DNA of 64,000 nt from Paracoccus shanxieyensis (GCF_009711265.1 NZ_WMII01000007.1:124001-188000); one strand, 5' to 3'. Counted from the first letter of the stretch, positions 33,155 through 42,745 are shown. Notes: generated from the letters alone by a model not told the origin. Numbers and translations are program-made.

Positions 33155-34207
33155 ATGAAAACCCGTGTAGCCCGGCTTTACGCCGCCCATGATCTGCGCG
33201 TCGAGCAGCAGGAGGTGCCGACCCCCGGTCCCGGTCAGGTGCTGCTGGCGATGGAGGCGGGCGGCATCTGCGGCTCGGACCTGCATTACTATCACGATGG
33301 CGGCTTCGGCCCGGTCCGGGTGCGTGAGCCGATCATCTCGGGGCATGAGGCATCGGGGCGGGTGGTGTCCGGGGGCGATCTGCCGCCCGGCACGCTGGTC
33401 GCGGTCAGCCCCTCGCAGCCCTGCGGGTCGTGCGACTATTGCGCCAAGGGGCTGCCGATCCATTGTCTGGACATGCATTTCATCGGCAGCGCCATGCGGC
33501 TGCCGCATGAACAGGGAATGTTCCGCGATCTGTTCGTGGTCGATGCCGCTCAGATCCACGCGCTGCCCGACACCGCCACACCGGGCGAGGCCGCCTGCGC
33601 CGAACCGCTGGCCGTCTGCCTGCATGCCGTGGCGCAGGCGCGCGATCTGCTGCCCGACCTGTCCGCGCTGCGGGTGATGGTGACGGGCGCGGGCCCCATC
33701 GGCCTTCTGGTGCTGGCGGCGCTGCGCCATGCGGGGGCGCGCGATGTCATCGTCACCGACCTGACCGATGCCGCGCTGGCGCGGGCGCGTCAGATGGGGG
33801 CAGGGGCCACGATCAACGTCGCCACCGACGCGGCGGGGCTTGAGCCCTTGGGCAAGGACAAGGGCCGGATCGACCTGATCTTCGATTGCTCGGCCGCCGG
33901 TCCCGCCCTGCGCGCGGCCTTCGCGGCCATCCGCCCGCGCGGCACGATCATTCAGGTCGGCGTCACCGGCGACATCACCATCCCGCTGAATGCGCTGGTG
34001 GGCAAAGAGGTGACATGGCGCGGCTCGCAACGCTTCCATGCCGAATTTCCGCTGGCGGTCGATCTGATCGGCAGCCGCGCCATCGACGTGCGCCCCATCA
34101 TCAGCCACAGCCTGCCGCTGGATCAGGCGGTTGCGGCCTTCGAGATGGCATCGGACCGCAGCATCGCCTGCAAAGTGCAACTGACCTTCGCCGGAGAAAA
34201 GGCATGA
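33155..34207 (+). CDS. Zinc-dependent L-idonate 5-dehydrogenase-like enzyme
   Basis: 350 residues of the medium-chain dehydrogenase family. Catalytic zinc ligands C39 (GICGSD) and H64-E65 (SGHEASG), the structural cysteines in PCGSCDYCAKGLPIHC and the NAD motif GAGPIGLL are all present. The start and the segment CGSDLHYYHDGGFG are characteristic of IdnD, which oxidises L-idonate to 5-ketogluconate. Enzymes acting on L-gulonate or xylitol look similar. It overlaps uxuA by four bases. Confidence 0.85.
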   Translation: MKTRVARLYAAHDLRVEQQEVPTPGPGQVLLAMEAGGICGSDLHYYHDGGFGPVRVREPIISGHEASGRVVSGGDLPPGTLVAVSPSQPCGSCDYCAKGLPIHCLDMHFIGSAMRLPHEQGMFRDLFVVDAAQIHALPDTATPGEAACAEPLAVCLHAVAQARDLLPDLSALRVMVTGAGPIGLLVLAALRHAGARDVIVTDLTDAALARARQMGAGATINVATDAAGLEPLGKDKGRIDLIFDCSAAGPALRAAFAAIRPRGTIIQVGVTGDITIPLNALVGKEVTWRGSQRFHAEFPLAVDLIGSRAIDVRPIISHSLPLDQAVAAFEMASDRSIACKVQLTFAGEKA

Positions 34208-35403
34208 GACATACATGGCGCTGGTTCGGCCCCGTGGACAAGGTGACGGTGACGGACGCGCTGCAAGCGGGCGTGCAGGGCATCGTCACCGCCCTGCATC
34301 ACGTCCCCACCGGGCAGGCATGGACCATTGAGGGCATTCGCCAACGTCAGGCCGAGGTGCAGGCCGGCGGGCTGGCATGGGAGGTGGTGGAAAGCATCCC
34401 CGTGTCCGAAGACATCAAGACCCAGACCGGCGACTGGCGCGACCATATCGCGAACTGGCAGACGACGCTGCGGCATCTGGCGCAATGCGGCATCCGCACG
34501 GTGTGCTATAACTTCATGCCGGTTCTGGACTGGACGCGCACCGATCTGCGCTGGGAAACCCATCAGCGCGCCCGCGCCATGCGCTTCGATCTGGTGGATT
34601 TCGTGGCCTTCGATCTGCATATCCTGAAACGGCCCGCTGCCGCCGAAGACTATCCCCAGCCCTTGCAGGCCGAAGCCGCCCGCCGTTTTGCCGACATGAC
34701 CGACGACCGCATCGCCCAGCTTGGCCGCAATGTCGGTGCGGGTCTGCCCGGATCGGCGGATGGCTATTCCCTGCCGCAACTGCTGGAAAGGCTGCGGTCG
34801 TATCAGGGCATCGACGCGGGCCGCCTGCGCGGCAATCTGGTCGATTTCCTTGCCGCCGTGGTGCCCGTCGCCGAAGAGGTCGGCATCAATATCTGCGCCC
34901 ATCCCGACGATCCGCCATGGCCGCTGCTGGGCCTGCCGCGGATCCTGTCCACGCAGGCGGATTACGCGCATATGCTGGGGCAGGTGAACTCTCGCGCTTC
35001 GGGGGTGACGCTGTGTTCGGGCTCGCTGGGGGCGCGGGCCGACAATGACCTGCCCGCGATTGCCCGCGCCTTTGCCGACCGCATCCATTTCGTGCATCTG
35101 CGCAATGTTACGCGCGACGCCGACACGTTGCCCTGTTCCTTCTTTGAAGATGAGCATCTGGCGGGCGGCACCGATATGGTTCAGGTCATCGCGGCGCTGC
35201 TGACCGAGGAAAAGCGCCGCCGCGACGAAGGCCGCGCCGATCACCAGATCCCCATGCGCCCCGATCACGGGCAGGAAATCCTTGATGACCTGACGCGCGG
35301 CGCTCAGCCCGGCTATCCGGCCATCGGTCGCCTGAAGGGGCTGGCCGAACTGCGCGGCATCGAAGCCGCTTTGTCCCACCCGCAACGGGGTATCTTCGCA
35401 TGA
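34204..35403 (+). CDS. uxuA: Mannonate dehydratase
   Basis: 399 residues from the ATG at 34204; the frame upstream is a shadow of the previous gene. MRHTWRWFGPVDKVTVTDALQAGVQGIVTALHHVP, WEVVESIPVSEDIKTQ, VCYNFMPVLDWTRTDL and ICAHPDDPPWPLLGLPRI are signature segments of UxuA, including the metal ligands. It converts D-mannonate to 2-keto-3-deoxygluconate in hexuronate breakdown. Four-base overlaps on both sides mark it as part of one polycistronic unit. Confidence 0.96.
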   Translation: MRHTWRWFGPVDKVTVTDALQAGVQGIVTALHHVPTGQAWTIEGIRQRQAEVQAGGLAWEVVESIPVSEDIKTQTGDWRDHIANWQTTLRHLAQCGIRTVCYNFMPVLDWTRTDLRWETHQRARAMRFDLVDFVAFDLHILKRPAAAEDYPQPLQAEAARRFADMTDDRIAQLGRNVGAGLPGSADGYSLPQLLERLRSYQGIDAGRLRGNLVDFLAAVVPVAEEVGINICAHPDDPPWPLLGLPRILSTQADYAHMLGQVNSRASGVTLCSGSLGARADNDLPAIARAFADRIHFVHLRNVTRDADTLPCSFFEDEHLAGGTDMVQVIAALLTEEKRRRDEGRADHQIPMRPDHGQEILDDLTRGAQPGYPAIGRLKGLAELRGIEAALSHPQRGIFA

Positions 35404-36806
35404 CCTTGAACGCCACGACATCCTTGCCCGCCCATGTGCAGCGCCCCGCCTATCCGCGCGACGAACTGCGCCCCGGCATCCTGCATCTTGGGCTTGGCGC
35501 GTTTCACCGCGCGCATCAGGCGGTCTATACCGATGACGCGCTGAACGCGGATTTCGGCCCTTGGGGCATCGTCGCGGTCAATCTGCGCAGCCCGAAGCCG
35601 GTGCAGGATCTGCAGGCGCAGGACGGGCTGTTTTCCGTCGTCACGCGCAGCGCCGATGGCGACAGCGCCCGCGTCATCGGCGCGACCTGCGACTGGGCCT
35701 GTGCCGCCGAGGATCCCGATGCCGTGCTGGCGCATCTGGCCGATGCCCGCATCCGCATCGTGACGCTGACCGTGACGGAAAAGGCCTATGGGCTGGATCC
35801 CGACACCGGCGGGCTGGACCATGCGCATCCTTCGGTCGCGGCGGATCTGCAGCATCCCGAACGTCCGACCGGCCCGATCGGCTGGCTGGTCGAGGGGCTG
35901 CGTCTGCGCCGCGACGCGGGCACCGCGCCCTTCACGGTGCTGTGCTGTGACAACCTGCCCTCGAACGGGCGGGTGGTGCGGCGGCTGGTGCTGGAACTGG
36001 CCGAGGCGCGCGATCCGGCCCTTGCGGAATGGATCGCGGATCATGTGGCCTTCCCGTGCAGCATGGTCGACCGCATCGTGCCTGCCGCGACCGATGACAC
36101 CCGCGCCCGCGCGGCGGCCCTGCTGGGCACGCAGGACGCGCTGGCGATCGAGACCGAGCCCTTCATCCAATGGGTGATCGAGGATCGGTTTCCGCAAGGC
36201 CGCCCCGACTGGCAGGCGGGCGGCGCGGTGTTTGCCAGCAAGGTCGAACCCTATGAAAAGATGAAGCTGCGGCTGCTGAACGGTGCGCATACGCTGATCG
36301 CGCATCTGGGGGTGCTGAACGGGCTGGAGCATGTGCGCGACGTGATGGCCGTGCCCCAGCTTGCCGCGCTGGCGCGGGCGCATATGGCGGCGGCGGTGCA
36401 GACGCTGGACCCGGTGCCGGGGATTGATCTGGACGCCTATATGGACGACCTGATCGCGCGCTTTGCCAATCCCGCGATTGCGCATCGCAATCTGCAGATC
36501 GCCATGGACACGACGCAGAAGCTGCCGCAGCGCCTGCTGTCGCCTGCCGTGGATGCGCTGGCCGCAGGTGACGATGCGGCGGCCTTTGCCCGCGCCGTCG
36601 GCATCTGGATCGCCGCGCTGAAACATCGCGGCGAGGCGGACGACCCGCGCAAGGACGATCTGATCGCGGCGGTGCAGGCCATGCCGGAGGGGGATGCCTC
36701 GGCCCCGTTTTTCGCCATTCCGGGGCTGTTTCCGCAGGCGCTGTCCGGCAATCGCGACTGGCGCGACCGGGTGAACGCCGCCATCGCCGAATGGAGCCGC
36801 GCATGA
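35400..36806 (+). CDS. uxuB: Mannitol dehydrogenase family reductase (fructuronate/tagaturonate reductase-like, UxuB)
   Basis: 468 residues. ILHLGLGAFHRAHQAVYTDDAL is the NAD-binding start of the polyol-specific long-chain dehydrogenases, and KVEPYEKMKLRLLNGAHTLIAHLG contains the catalytic lysine and its N and H partners. VLCCDNLPSNGRVVRRLVLELA is the central block. Next to uxuA the expected reaction is D-fructuronate to D-mannonate with NADH. Tagaturonate or mannitol activity cannot be ruled out by eye. It overlaps the next dehydrogenase gene by four bases. Confidence 0.88.
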   Translation: MTLNATTSLPAHVQRPAYPRDELRPGILHLGLGAFHRAHQAVYTDDALNADFGPWGIVAVNLRSPKPVQDLQAQDGLFSVVTRSADGDSARVIGATCDWACAAEDPDAVLAHLADARIRIVTLTVTEKAYGLDPDTGGLDHAHPSVAADLQHPERPTGPIGWLVEGLRLRRDAGTAPFTVLCCDNLPSNGRVVRRLVLELAEARDPALAEWIADHVAFPCSMVDRIVPAATDDTRARAAALLGTQDALAIETEPFIQWVIEDRFPQGRPDWQAGGAVFASKVEPYEKMKLRLLNGAHTLIAHLGVLNGLEHVRDVMAVPQLAALARAHMAAAVQTLDPVPGIDLDAYMDDLIARFANPAIAHRNLQIAMDTTQKLPQRLLSPAVDALAAGDDAAAFARAVGIWIAALKHRGEADDPRKDDLIAAVQAMPEGDASAPFFAIPGLFPQALSGNRDWRDRVNAAIAEWSRA

Positions 36807-37804
36807 AGGCCCTGATCTGCAATCAACCGGGCGAGCTGGCACTGATCGACCGCCCCGATCCCGAACCGGCGGCGGGCGAGGTGCTGGTCCGCATCCGCCA
36901 TGTCGGCATCTGCGGCACGGATTTCCACATCTTCGGCGGCAAGCATCCGTTTCTGGAGTATCCCCGCGTCATGGGCCACGAACTGTCGGGCACGGTCGAG
37001 GCGGCGCCCGAAGGCAGCGATCTGCAGCCGGGCGATCCGGTCTATATCGTGCCCTATCTGTCCTGCGGCGATTGTCAGGCCTGCCGCATCGGGCTGACCA
37101 ATGCCTGCCGCAATATCCGCGTGCTGGGCGTGCATACCGACGGGGGCATGGCCGAACGCATCTCGGTCCCGGCGCAGAATGTCATCCCGACCGGCGGCAT
37201 CGCGCTGCGCGACGCCGCGATGATCGAGTTTCTGGCCATTGGCGCGCATGGCGTGTCGCGCGGACATATCGCCGCGCATGACCGGGTGCTGGTGACCGGG
37301 GCCGGACCCATCGGCATGTCGGCGATCATCTTTGCCAAGGCGCGCGGCGCGCATGTCACGGTGATGGACACGCGCGAGGATCGGCTGGCCTTCGCCACCG
37401 GCGGTCTGGGCGCGGATGCCAGTGTCATCGCCACCAGCGATCAGGCCGATGCGCTGGCGCGGGGCGACGGTTTCGACGTGGTGATCGACGCCACCGGGGT
37501 CGCCGCGCCGATGATGCGCGGCTTCGACTTTCTGGCGCATGGCGCGCGCTATGTGCTGTTATCCGTCGTGCGGCAAGAGATCTCGTTCTCGGACCCCGAG
37601 TTTCACAAGCGCGAGGCGACGCTGATTGCCAGCCGTAACGCGCTGCCTGCCGATTTCGCCGAGGTGGTCGCGCAGATGCAGGCCGGCCATGTGCCGACCG
37701 AGGCGTTGAATACCCATCGCGGCCCGATCCGCGACGGGGTCGACCTGTTCAAGGAGTGGTCGCGCCCCGAGGCGGGCGTGATCAAGGCCATTCTTGATGT
37801 CTAA
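36803..37804 (+). CDS. Zinc-binding alcohol dehydrogenase (L-galactonate/L-gulonate 5-dehydrogenase-like)
   Basis: 333 residues from the ATG at 36803 (an in-frame ATG at 36791 lies inside uxuB). Zinc ligands C37 (GICGTD) and H59-E60 (MGHELSG), structural cysteines CGDCQACRIGLTNAC and GAGPIGMSA are present. It resembles the LgoD/RspB branch, which oxidises L-galactonate or L-gulonate at C5 to tagaturonate or fructuronate. Such products would feed the uxaA or uxuB/uxuA enzymes in the same operon. The precise substrate is inference. Confidence 0.82.
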   Translation: MKALICNQPGELALIDRPDPEPAAGEVLVRIRHVGICGTDFHIFGGKHPFLEYPRVMGHELSGTVEAAPEGSDLQPGDPVYIVPYLSCGDCQACRIGLTNACRNIRVLGVHTDGGMAERISVPAQNVIPTGGIALRDAAMIEFLAIGAHGVSRGHIAAHDRVLVTGAGPIGMSAIIFAKARGAHVTVMDTREDRLAFATGGLGADASVIATSDQADALARGDGFDVVIDATGVAAPMMRGFDFLAHGARYVLLSVVRQEISFSDPEFHKREATLIASRNALPADFAEVVAQMQAGHVPTEALNTHRGPIRDGVDLFKEWSRPEAGVIKAILDV

Positions 37805-37846
37805 GGACCCCATTTCCAAGGCCCCCATTAGTAAGGATCGCCAGCC

Positions 37847-39376
37847 ATGACCGCGCCAGCCATCATCCGCCTGCGCCCGCAAGACGATGTCGTGATCGCC
37901 ACGACAGCCATTCCGGCAGGCACCGAACTGCCAACCGAGGGCGTGACGACGCAAGACGACATTCCCCCCGGCCACAAGATCGCCACGCGCGCGATTTCTG
38001 CCGGGCAGGCGGTGCGACGGTATAACCAGATCATCGGTCTGGCCTCGCAGGATATTGCGGCGGGGGCGCATATCCATGTCCACAACCTTGCGATGACCGA
38101 TGTGCAGATGGACCATGCCATCGGCGCGGACGCCCATCCGACGCCGCAGGTTGCCGAACCCGCGACGTTCATGGGCTATCGCCGCGCCAATGGGCAGGTG
38201 GCAACGCGCAACTATATCGGCATCATCTCTTCGGTGAATTGCTCGGCGCGGGTGGTGCGGCTGATCGCCGATCATTTCCGCCGCGACATCCGCCCCGAGG
38301 CCCTGGCGGATTTCCCGAATGTCGATGGCGTCGTGGCGCTGACCCATGGCATCGGCTGCGCGGTCGACAGCAAAAGCGAGTCGATGGATATCGTGCGCCG
38401 CACCATGTCGGGCTTTGCCGTGCATCCGAATTTCGCCGCCGTCCTGTTCATCGGCCTTGGCTGCGAGACGAACCAGATCAATGAGATCATGACCTCGCGC
38501 GGGTTGGCCGAGGGCAAGACGCTGAAGGCCTTTACCATTCAGGATCAGGGCGGCACGCAAAAGACCATTCAGCACGGCATCGACCAGATCACCGCGATGC
38601 TGGCCACGGCGAATGCCGTCACGCGCGAACCCATCCCGGTGTCAGAGCTGGTGGTCGGGCTGCAATGCGGCGGTTCGGACGGCTATTCCGGCATCACCGC
38701 GAACCCGGCGCTGGGACATGCCGTCGATCTGCTGGTCGCGCATGGCGGCACCGCGATCCTGTCCGAGACGCCCGAGATCTATGGCGCCGAACATCTGCTG
38801 ACCCGCCGGGCCGAAACGCCCGAGATCGGCGAAAAGCTGATCGCCCGCATCGACTGGTGGAAAGAGCACACCGCCCGCAGCGGGGCCGAGATGAACAACA
38901 ACCCCTCGGCCGGGAACAAGGCGGGCGGGCTGACCACCATTCTTGAGAAATCGCTGGGCGCGGTGGCCAAGGCCGGCACGACCAATCTGCGCGGCGTCTA
39001 TGAATATGCCGAACCCGTCACCGAACACGGCATGGTCTTCATGGACAGCCCCGGCTATGACCCGGTGTCCGCGACGGGGCAGGTGGCCTCGGGGGCGAAC
39101 CTGATCTGCTTTACCACCGGGCGCGGCTCGGCCTTTGGCTGCGTGCCCGCGCCGTCGCTGAAATTCTCGACCAATACCGCGACATGGCTGCGCCAGACCG
39201 AGGACATGGATCTGAACTGCGGCAGCATCATCGATGGCGAGGCCACGATCGAGGAACTGGGCGAGGTGATCTTTCAGATGATGATCGACTGCGCCTCGGG
39301 GCGGAAATCGAAATCCGAGGAACATGGGTATGGGCAGGATGAATTCGTGCCCTGGCAGATCGGCGTGGTTACCTGA
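37847..39376 (+). CDS. uxaA: Altronate dehydratase (UxaA family)
   Basis: 509 residues. The N-terminal ~75 residues form a SAF domain (IRLRPQDDVVIATTAIPAGTELP ... IPPGHKIATRAI). The rest is the galactarate/altronate dehydratase domain: GYRRANGQVATRNYIGIISSVNCSARV, ALTHGIGCAV, GLQCGGSDGYSGITANPALG and ENPSAGNKAGG-type NNNPSAGNKAGGL. It removes water from D-altronate to give 2-keto-3-deoxygluconate with an iron cofactor. It closes the operon, after which come a dispersed motif and a bidirectional terminator. Confidence 0.92.
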   Translation: MTAPAIIRLRPQDDVVIATTAIPAGTELPTEGVTTQDDIPPGHKIATRAISAGQAVRRYNQIIGLASQDIAAGAHIHVHNLAMTDVQMDHAIGADAHPTPQVAEPATFMGYRRANGQVATRNYIGIISSVNCSARVVRLIADHFRRDIRPEALADFPNVDGVVALTHGIGCAVDSKSESMDIVRRTMSGFAVHPNFAAVLFIGLGCETNQINEIMTSRGLAEGKTLKAFTIQDQGGTQKTIQHGIDQITAMLATANAVTREPIPVSELVVGLQCGGSDGYSGITANPALGHAVDLLVAHGGTAILSETPEIYGAEHLLTRRAETPEIGEKLIARIDWWKEHTARSGAEMNNNPSAGNKAGGLTTILEKSLGAVAKAGTTNLRGVYEYAEPVTEHGMVFMDSPGYDPVSATGQVASGANLICFTTGRGSAFGCVPAPSLKFSTNTATWLRQTEDMDLNCGSIIDGEATIEELGEVIFQMMIDCASGRKSKSEEHGYGQDEFVPWQIGVVT

Positions 39377-39391
39377 TTGCAGGCGTCGCAG

Positions 39392-39416
39392 GTGAGTATT
39401 TGGGGAACAGAGAAGG
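39392..39416 (+). repeat. Dispersed intergenic motif, copy C
   Basis: GTGAGTATTTGGGGAACAG followed by AGAAGG closely resembles GTGAGTATTTGAAGAACGAAG at 63497-63517 and shares the GTATTT core with the copies at 1195 and 59270. It stands 15 bases after the uxaA stop codon. Confidence 0.55.
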
Positions 39417-39464
39417 CCGGAGGCTTGCGCGCGGGATGATGGCGTGACCGGCGTTCAATGAAAA

Positions 39465-39492
39465 ACCGCGCCCTCGGTCAGGGGGGCGCGGT
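39465..39492. terminator. Bidirectional terminator between uxaA and dctA
   Basis: ACCGCGCCC (39465-39473) pairs with GGGCGCGGT (39484-39492). Rightward it is followed by CTTTCTTT, leftward by TTTTTC, so it can end both the sugar-acid operon and dctA. Confidence 0.85.
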
Positions 39493-39519
39493 CTTTCTTT
39501 GGCCTCGGGTGACTGTCGA

Positions 39520-40887
39520 TCAGTCGGCGCTGGCTTCGCCCAGACGCAGGCCCGAGGGGGCGTGGTCCAGCTCGGTCACCGGACGGGCGGTGCCCTGCGG
39601 ACGGCCAGCCATGGCGGCGTCGAACTTTTCGCGGTCCAGCGCGCCTTCCCAGCGGCTGACCACGACGGTGGCCACGGCGTTGCCGATGAAGTTGGTGATC
39701 GAGCGGCATTCCGACATGAAGCGGTCCACACCAAGGATCAGCGCCATGCCCGCGACCGGAACTGTCGGCACGACCGACAGGGTGGCTGCCAGCGTGATGA
39801 AGCCCGCGCCGGTCACACCCGCAGCACCTTTCGAGGACAGCATGGCGACCAGCAGAAGCAGGATCTGCTGTTCCAGCGACAGGTGGGTGTTCGTGGCCTG
39901 AGCGATGAACAGCGCCGCCAGCGTCATGTAGATGTTGGTGCCGTCAAGGTTGAACGAATAGCCGGTGGGAACGACCAGACCGACGACCGAACGCTTGCAG
40001 CCCGCTTTCTCCATCTTCTCCATCAGCGAGGGCAGCGCGGATTCCGAGGAAGAGGTGCCCAGAACCAGCAGCAGCTCGGCCTTGAGATACGAGATCAGCC
40101 GGAAGATCGAGAAGCCGTTGAGCATGCAGACCGTGCCCAGAATGACGATCACGAAAAGCGCCGAAGTCAGGTAGAACGTGCCGACCAGCGCCGCCAGATT
40201 GACGATCGAGGCGATGCCGTATTTGCCGATGGTGAAGGCGAAGGCCCCGAAGGCGCCGATCGGAGCGGCCTTCATCAGGATGTCGACCACGCGGAAGATG
40301 GCAAGGCTGAGCGTCTCGAACAGGCTGACGACGGGTTTCGCCTTTTCGCCGATCAGGATCAGGCTGATGCCGAACAGGATCGCGACGAACAGCACTTGCA
40401 GGATGTTGCCCTCGACAAAGGCCGAAACCAGCGTCGTCGGGATGATGTCCATGACAAAGCCTGTGAGCGAGGTCTCATGCGCCTTTTCGGTATAGGTCGC
40501 GACCTTGCTGGCATCCAGCGTTGCCGGGTCGATATTCATGCCCGAACCGGGATGCACCACATTGGCCACGATCAGACCGACGATCAGCGCCAGCGTCGAG
40601 AAGGTGAAGAAATAGGCGAAGGCCTTGCCCACGACCGAGCCGACGCCCTTCAGCGTGCCCATGCCCGCAAGGCCGGTCACGATGGTCAGAAAGATGACCG
40701 GGGCGATGATCATCTTGACCAGCTTGATGAAGGCGTCGCCCAGGGGCTTCAGCGCCTCGCCGGTCTGGGGATAGAAATGGCCGATCAGCGCACCGGCGGC
40801 GATGGCGCACAGCACCTGAAAATACAGATGGCGATAGAACGGGCGATGGGCGTGGGGGGTCGGCTGTGCCGACGTATCGAGTTGCAT
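39520..40887 (-). CDS. dctA: C4-dicarboxylate:cation symporter DctA
   Basis: 455 residues from the ATG at 40885-40887, with GGAGGAGG five bases upstream; a TTG at 40902 overlaps that site. The SDF family motifs are clear: the serine-rich re-entrant loop [37 protein letters not shown] and [20 protein letters not shown]. It imports succinate, fumarate and malate across the inner membrane. The divergent dctB-dctD genes and the dyads between them show the classic rhizobial-type regulation unit. Confidence 0.95.
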   Translation of the reverse strand: MQLDTSAQPTPHAHRPFYRHLYFQVLCAIAAGALIGHFYPQTGEALKPLGDAFIKLVKMIIAPVIFLTIVTGLAGMGTLKGVGSVVGKAFAYFFTFSTLALIVGLIVANVVHPGSGMNIDPATLDASKVATYTEKAHETSLTGFVMDIIPTTLVSAFVEGNILQVLFVAILFGISLILIGEKAKPVVSLFETLSLAIFRVVDILMKAAPIGAFGAFAFTIGKYGIASIVNLAALVGTFYLTSALFVIVILGTVCMLNGFSIFRLISYLKAELLLVLGTSSSESALPSLMEKMEKAGCKRSVVGLVVPTGYSFNLDGTNIYMTLAALFIAQATNTHLSLEQQILLLLVAMLSSKGAAGVTGAGFITLAATLSVVPTVPVAGMALILGVDRFMSECRSITNFIGNAVATVVVSRWEGALDREKFDAAMAGRPQGTARPVTELDHAPSGLRLGEASAD

Positions 40888-40923
40888 TGAGGCCTCCTCC
40901 AACCTGCGATGTTTGACCGGGGC

Positions 40924-40952
40924 AAATTAGGCGCAGTGCCGATGCGGGCCAA
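40924..40952 (-). promoter_or_regulatory. Possible sigma-70-type promoter of dctA
   Basis: Read leftward, TTGGCC (40947-40952) and TAATTT (40924-40929) are separated by exactly 17 bases. Both hexamers are weak, as expected of an activator-dependent promoter. I found no -24/-12 pair with the required 10-base gap in this spacer; the nearest, in the same place, has a 9-base gap. Confidence 0.35.
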
Positions 40953-40983
40953 AAGCGGAATGCATAGCTGGAATGCGCTGTTT

Positions 40984-41068
40984 TCATGGGGAATCCGCAA
41001 GGTTTGGCATGTTTCATTGTGTGGTTTTCCGCACATTGCGGATCTGATAGTGTGGGAATCCGCATGGT
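40984..41068. promoter_or_regulatory. Three tandem DctD-like upstream dyads
   Basis: The best site, TGTGTGGTTTTCCGCACA (41018-41035), is an 18-bp inverted repeat with the TGTGNGG/CCGCACA form known from dctA upstream activating sequences of rhizobia. Related half-symmetric copies with GGAATCCGCA lie at 40990-40999 and 41055-41064. Their centres are roughly 70, 110 and 140 bases before the predicted dctA start site, the usual distance for enhancer-type binding. Confidence 0.6.
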
Positions 41069-41089
41069 CTGGATGCAGAGGCGTCAGGG

Positions 41090-42745
41090 GTGTCACGATT
41101 CCGAATTGATTCGTTCATGTTCCGCCTGCTGTGTTGGGGCGGGGTGGCTGCGGCGGTGCTGGTGGCCAGCTTCGTCCTTGGCCATCGCGGCGCCACGCAT
41201 GATCTGGAAGAGGCGCAGGCGGTCGAGTTGCGCAGCCGGGTGCAGTCTCTGGACAGCGTGCTGTCGCGCCAGCGCGCCGTGGCGACCGTTCTGGCCGATG
41301 ACAGTGCCATCCGCGACGGGCTGCTGCATCAGGACGCCGCGCATCGGGCGGTGGTGTCGCGCAAGCTGGACCGTCTGCGGGGGGAAACCGACAGCGCCGT
41401 GATATATCTGCTGGATCGCCGCGGCGTGGCCATTGCCGCCTCGAACTGGGACGATGCGGAAAGCTTCGTCGGTCAGGATTACAGCTTTCGCGACTATTTC
41501 AGCGACGCGATCCTGCGCGGGCAGGCGACGCAATTCGCCTTGGGCACGGTCAGCCACCGGCCCGGCCTGTATCTGTCGCATGACGTGGTGGATCAGGACC
41601 GCGCACTGGGTGTCGTTGTCGTCAAGGTTGAGTTCGACCGGGTGGAAAACATCTGGGCGGCGGCGGGTGGCCTGACCTATGTGACCGACGCCACGGGGCA
41701 GGTGATCCTGAGTGGCGATCCGGCGCTGCGGTTTGGCGCGCCTCCGCCCAAGACGGGCCGGATCACCGCGCAGACGGCGGTGCCGGGGACGGACTGGACA
41801 ATGGTCATGGCGACCTCGGCCGCGCCTGCATGGCGGGCGGCGCTGCTGACCACGGGCAGCGCCGGGTTCGGGGTGATGATGCTGGGCGCGGGCCTTGGCT
41901 GGACGCTGCGCGCCCGCCGCCGCGCTGCCCGCCGGGCCGAGACCGAGCGCCGCTATCGCGCCGATCTGGAACAGGCGGTCGAGGAACGCACCCGCGCGCT
42001 GTCGGGTGAGATGCACGAACGCCGCGAAGCCGAGGCGCGGCTGCATCAGTTGCAGGCGGACATGGTGCAGGCCAACAAGCTGGCGGCTCTGGGCCAGATC
42101 ACCGCGGGCGTCGCGCATGAGGTGAACCAGCCCTTGGCCACCATCCGCCTGCTGGCCGAGACCGGCAGTGCGCTGCTGCCGCCCGGCCAGTCGCCCGAGG
42201 TGGCTGAAAACCTGTCCACCATCATGCGCATGACGGAACGCATCACGCGCATCACCCAGCAATTGCGCGGCTTTGCCCGCAAGGCGACCGGGCAGGTCGT
42301 GCCGGTGGATCTGGCCCCGGCGCTGGATGCGGCGCTGCTGTTGACCGCCGCCCGCAGGGAAGCGCAGGGCATCGCGCTGGATCTGCCCGTGCTGCCGCCC
42401 GATCTGCGGGTGATGGCCGAAACCGTGCGGCTGGAACAGGTGCTGGTGAATCTGCTGCAAAACGCGCAAGAGGCGCTGGTTGATACGCCCGCCCCCCGCA
42501 TCACCCTGCGCCTGCAACCGGGCGCGCAGGTCCGGCTGAGCGTCAGCGATAACGGCCCCGGCCTTTCGCCGGACATCGCGGGCAAGCTGTTCATGCCCTT
42601 TGCCACCAGCAAGCCGCAGGGGCTGGGACTGGGGCTGGTGATTTCGCAAGAGATCGCGCGGGATTTTGGCGGCGATCTGAGCGTTGCCGCGCCGGTGCCG
42701 GGGCAGGGCGCGACCTTCATCCTTGATCTGCCGGGGGCTCTATGA
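41090..42745 (+). CDS. dctB: C4-dicarboxylate sensor histidine kinase DctB
   Basis: 551 residues from the GTG at 41090 (an ATG ten codons later is an alternative). Two helices (LLCWGGVAAAVLVASFVLG near the N-terminus and GFGVMMLGAGLGWTL near 265) bracket a periplasmic PDC/double-PAS sensor (IYLLDRRGVAIAASNWDDAESFVGQDYSFRDYF). The kinase box LAALGQITAGVAHEVNQPLATIRLL contains H343, and the ATPase domain has LLQNAQEAL, DNGPGLSPD and LGLGLVISQEI. It senses external dicarboxylates and phosphorylates DctD, whose gene overlaps by four bases. Confidence 0.93.
   Translation: MSRFRIDSFMFRLLCWGGVAAAVLVASFVLGHRGATHDLEEAQAVELRSRVQSLDSVLSRQRAVATVLADDSAIRDGLLHQDAAHRAVVSRKLDRLRGETDSAVIYLLDRRGVAIAASNWDDAESFVGQDYSFRDYFSDAILRGQATQFALGTVSHRPGLYLSHDVVDQDRALGVVVVKVEFDRVENIWAAAGGLTYVTDATGQVILSGDPALRFGAPPPKTGRITAQTAVPGTDWTMVMATSAAPAWRAALLTTGSAGFGVMMLGAGLGWTLRARRRAARRAETERRYRADLEQAVEERTRALSGEMHERREAEARLHQLQADMVQANKLAALGQITAGVAHEVNQPLATIRLLAETGSALLPPGQSPEVAENLSTIMRMTERITRITQQLRGFARKATGQVVPVDLAPALDAALLLTAARREAQGIALDLPVLPPDLRVMAETVRLEQVLVNLLQNAQEALVDTPAPRITLRLQPGAQVRLSVSDNGPGLSPDIAGKLFMPFATSKPQGLGLGLVISQEIARDFGGDLSVAAPVPGQGATFILDLPGAL

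Noticed and set aside
40930..40980. A sigma-54 promoter for dctA
   Set aside because: The best GG...GC pair has a 9-base gap instead of 10, and the partner DctD lacks GAFTGA.
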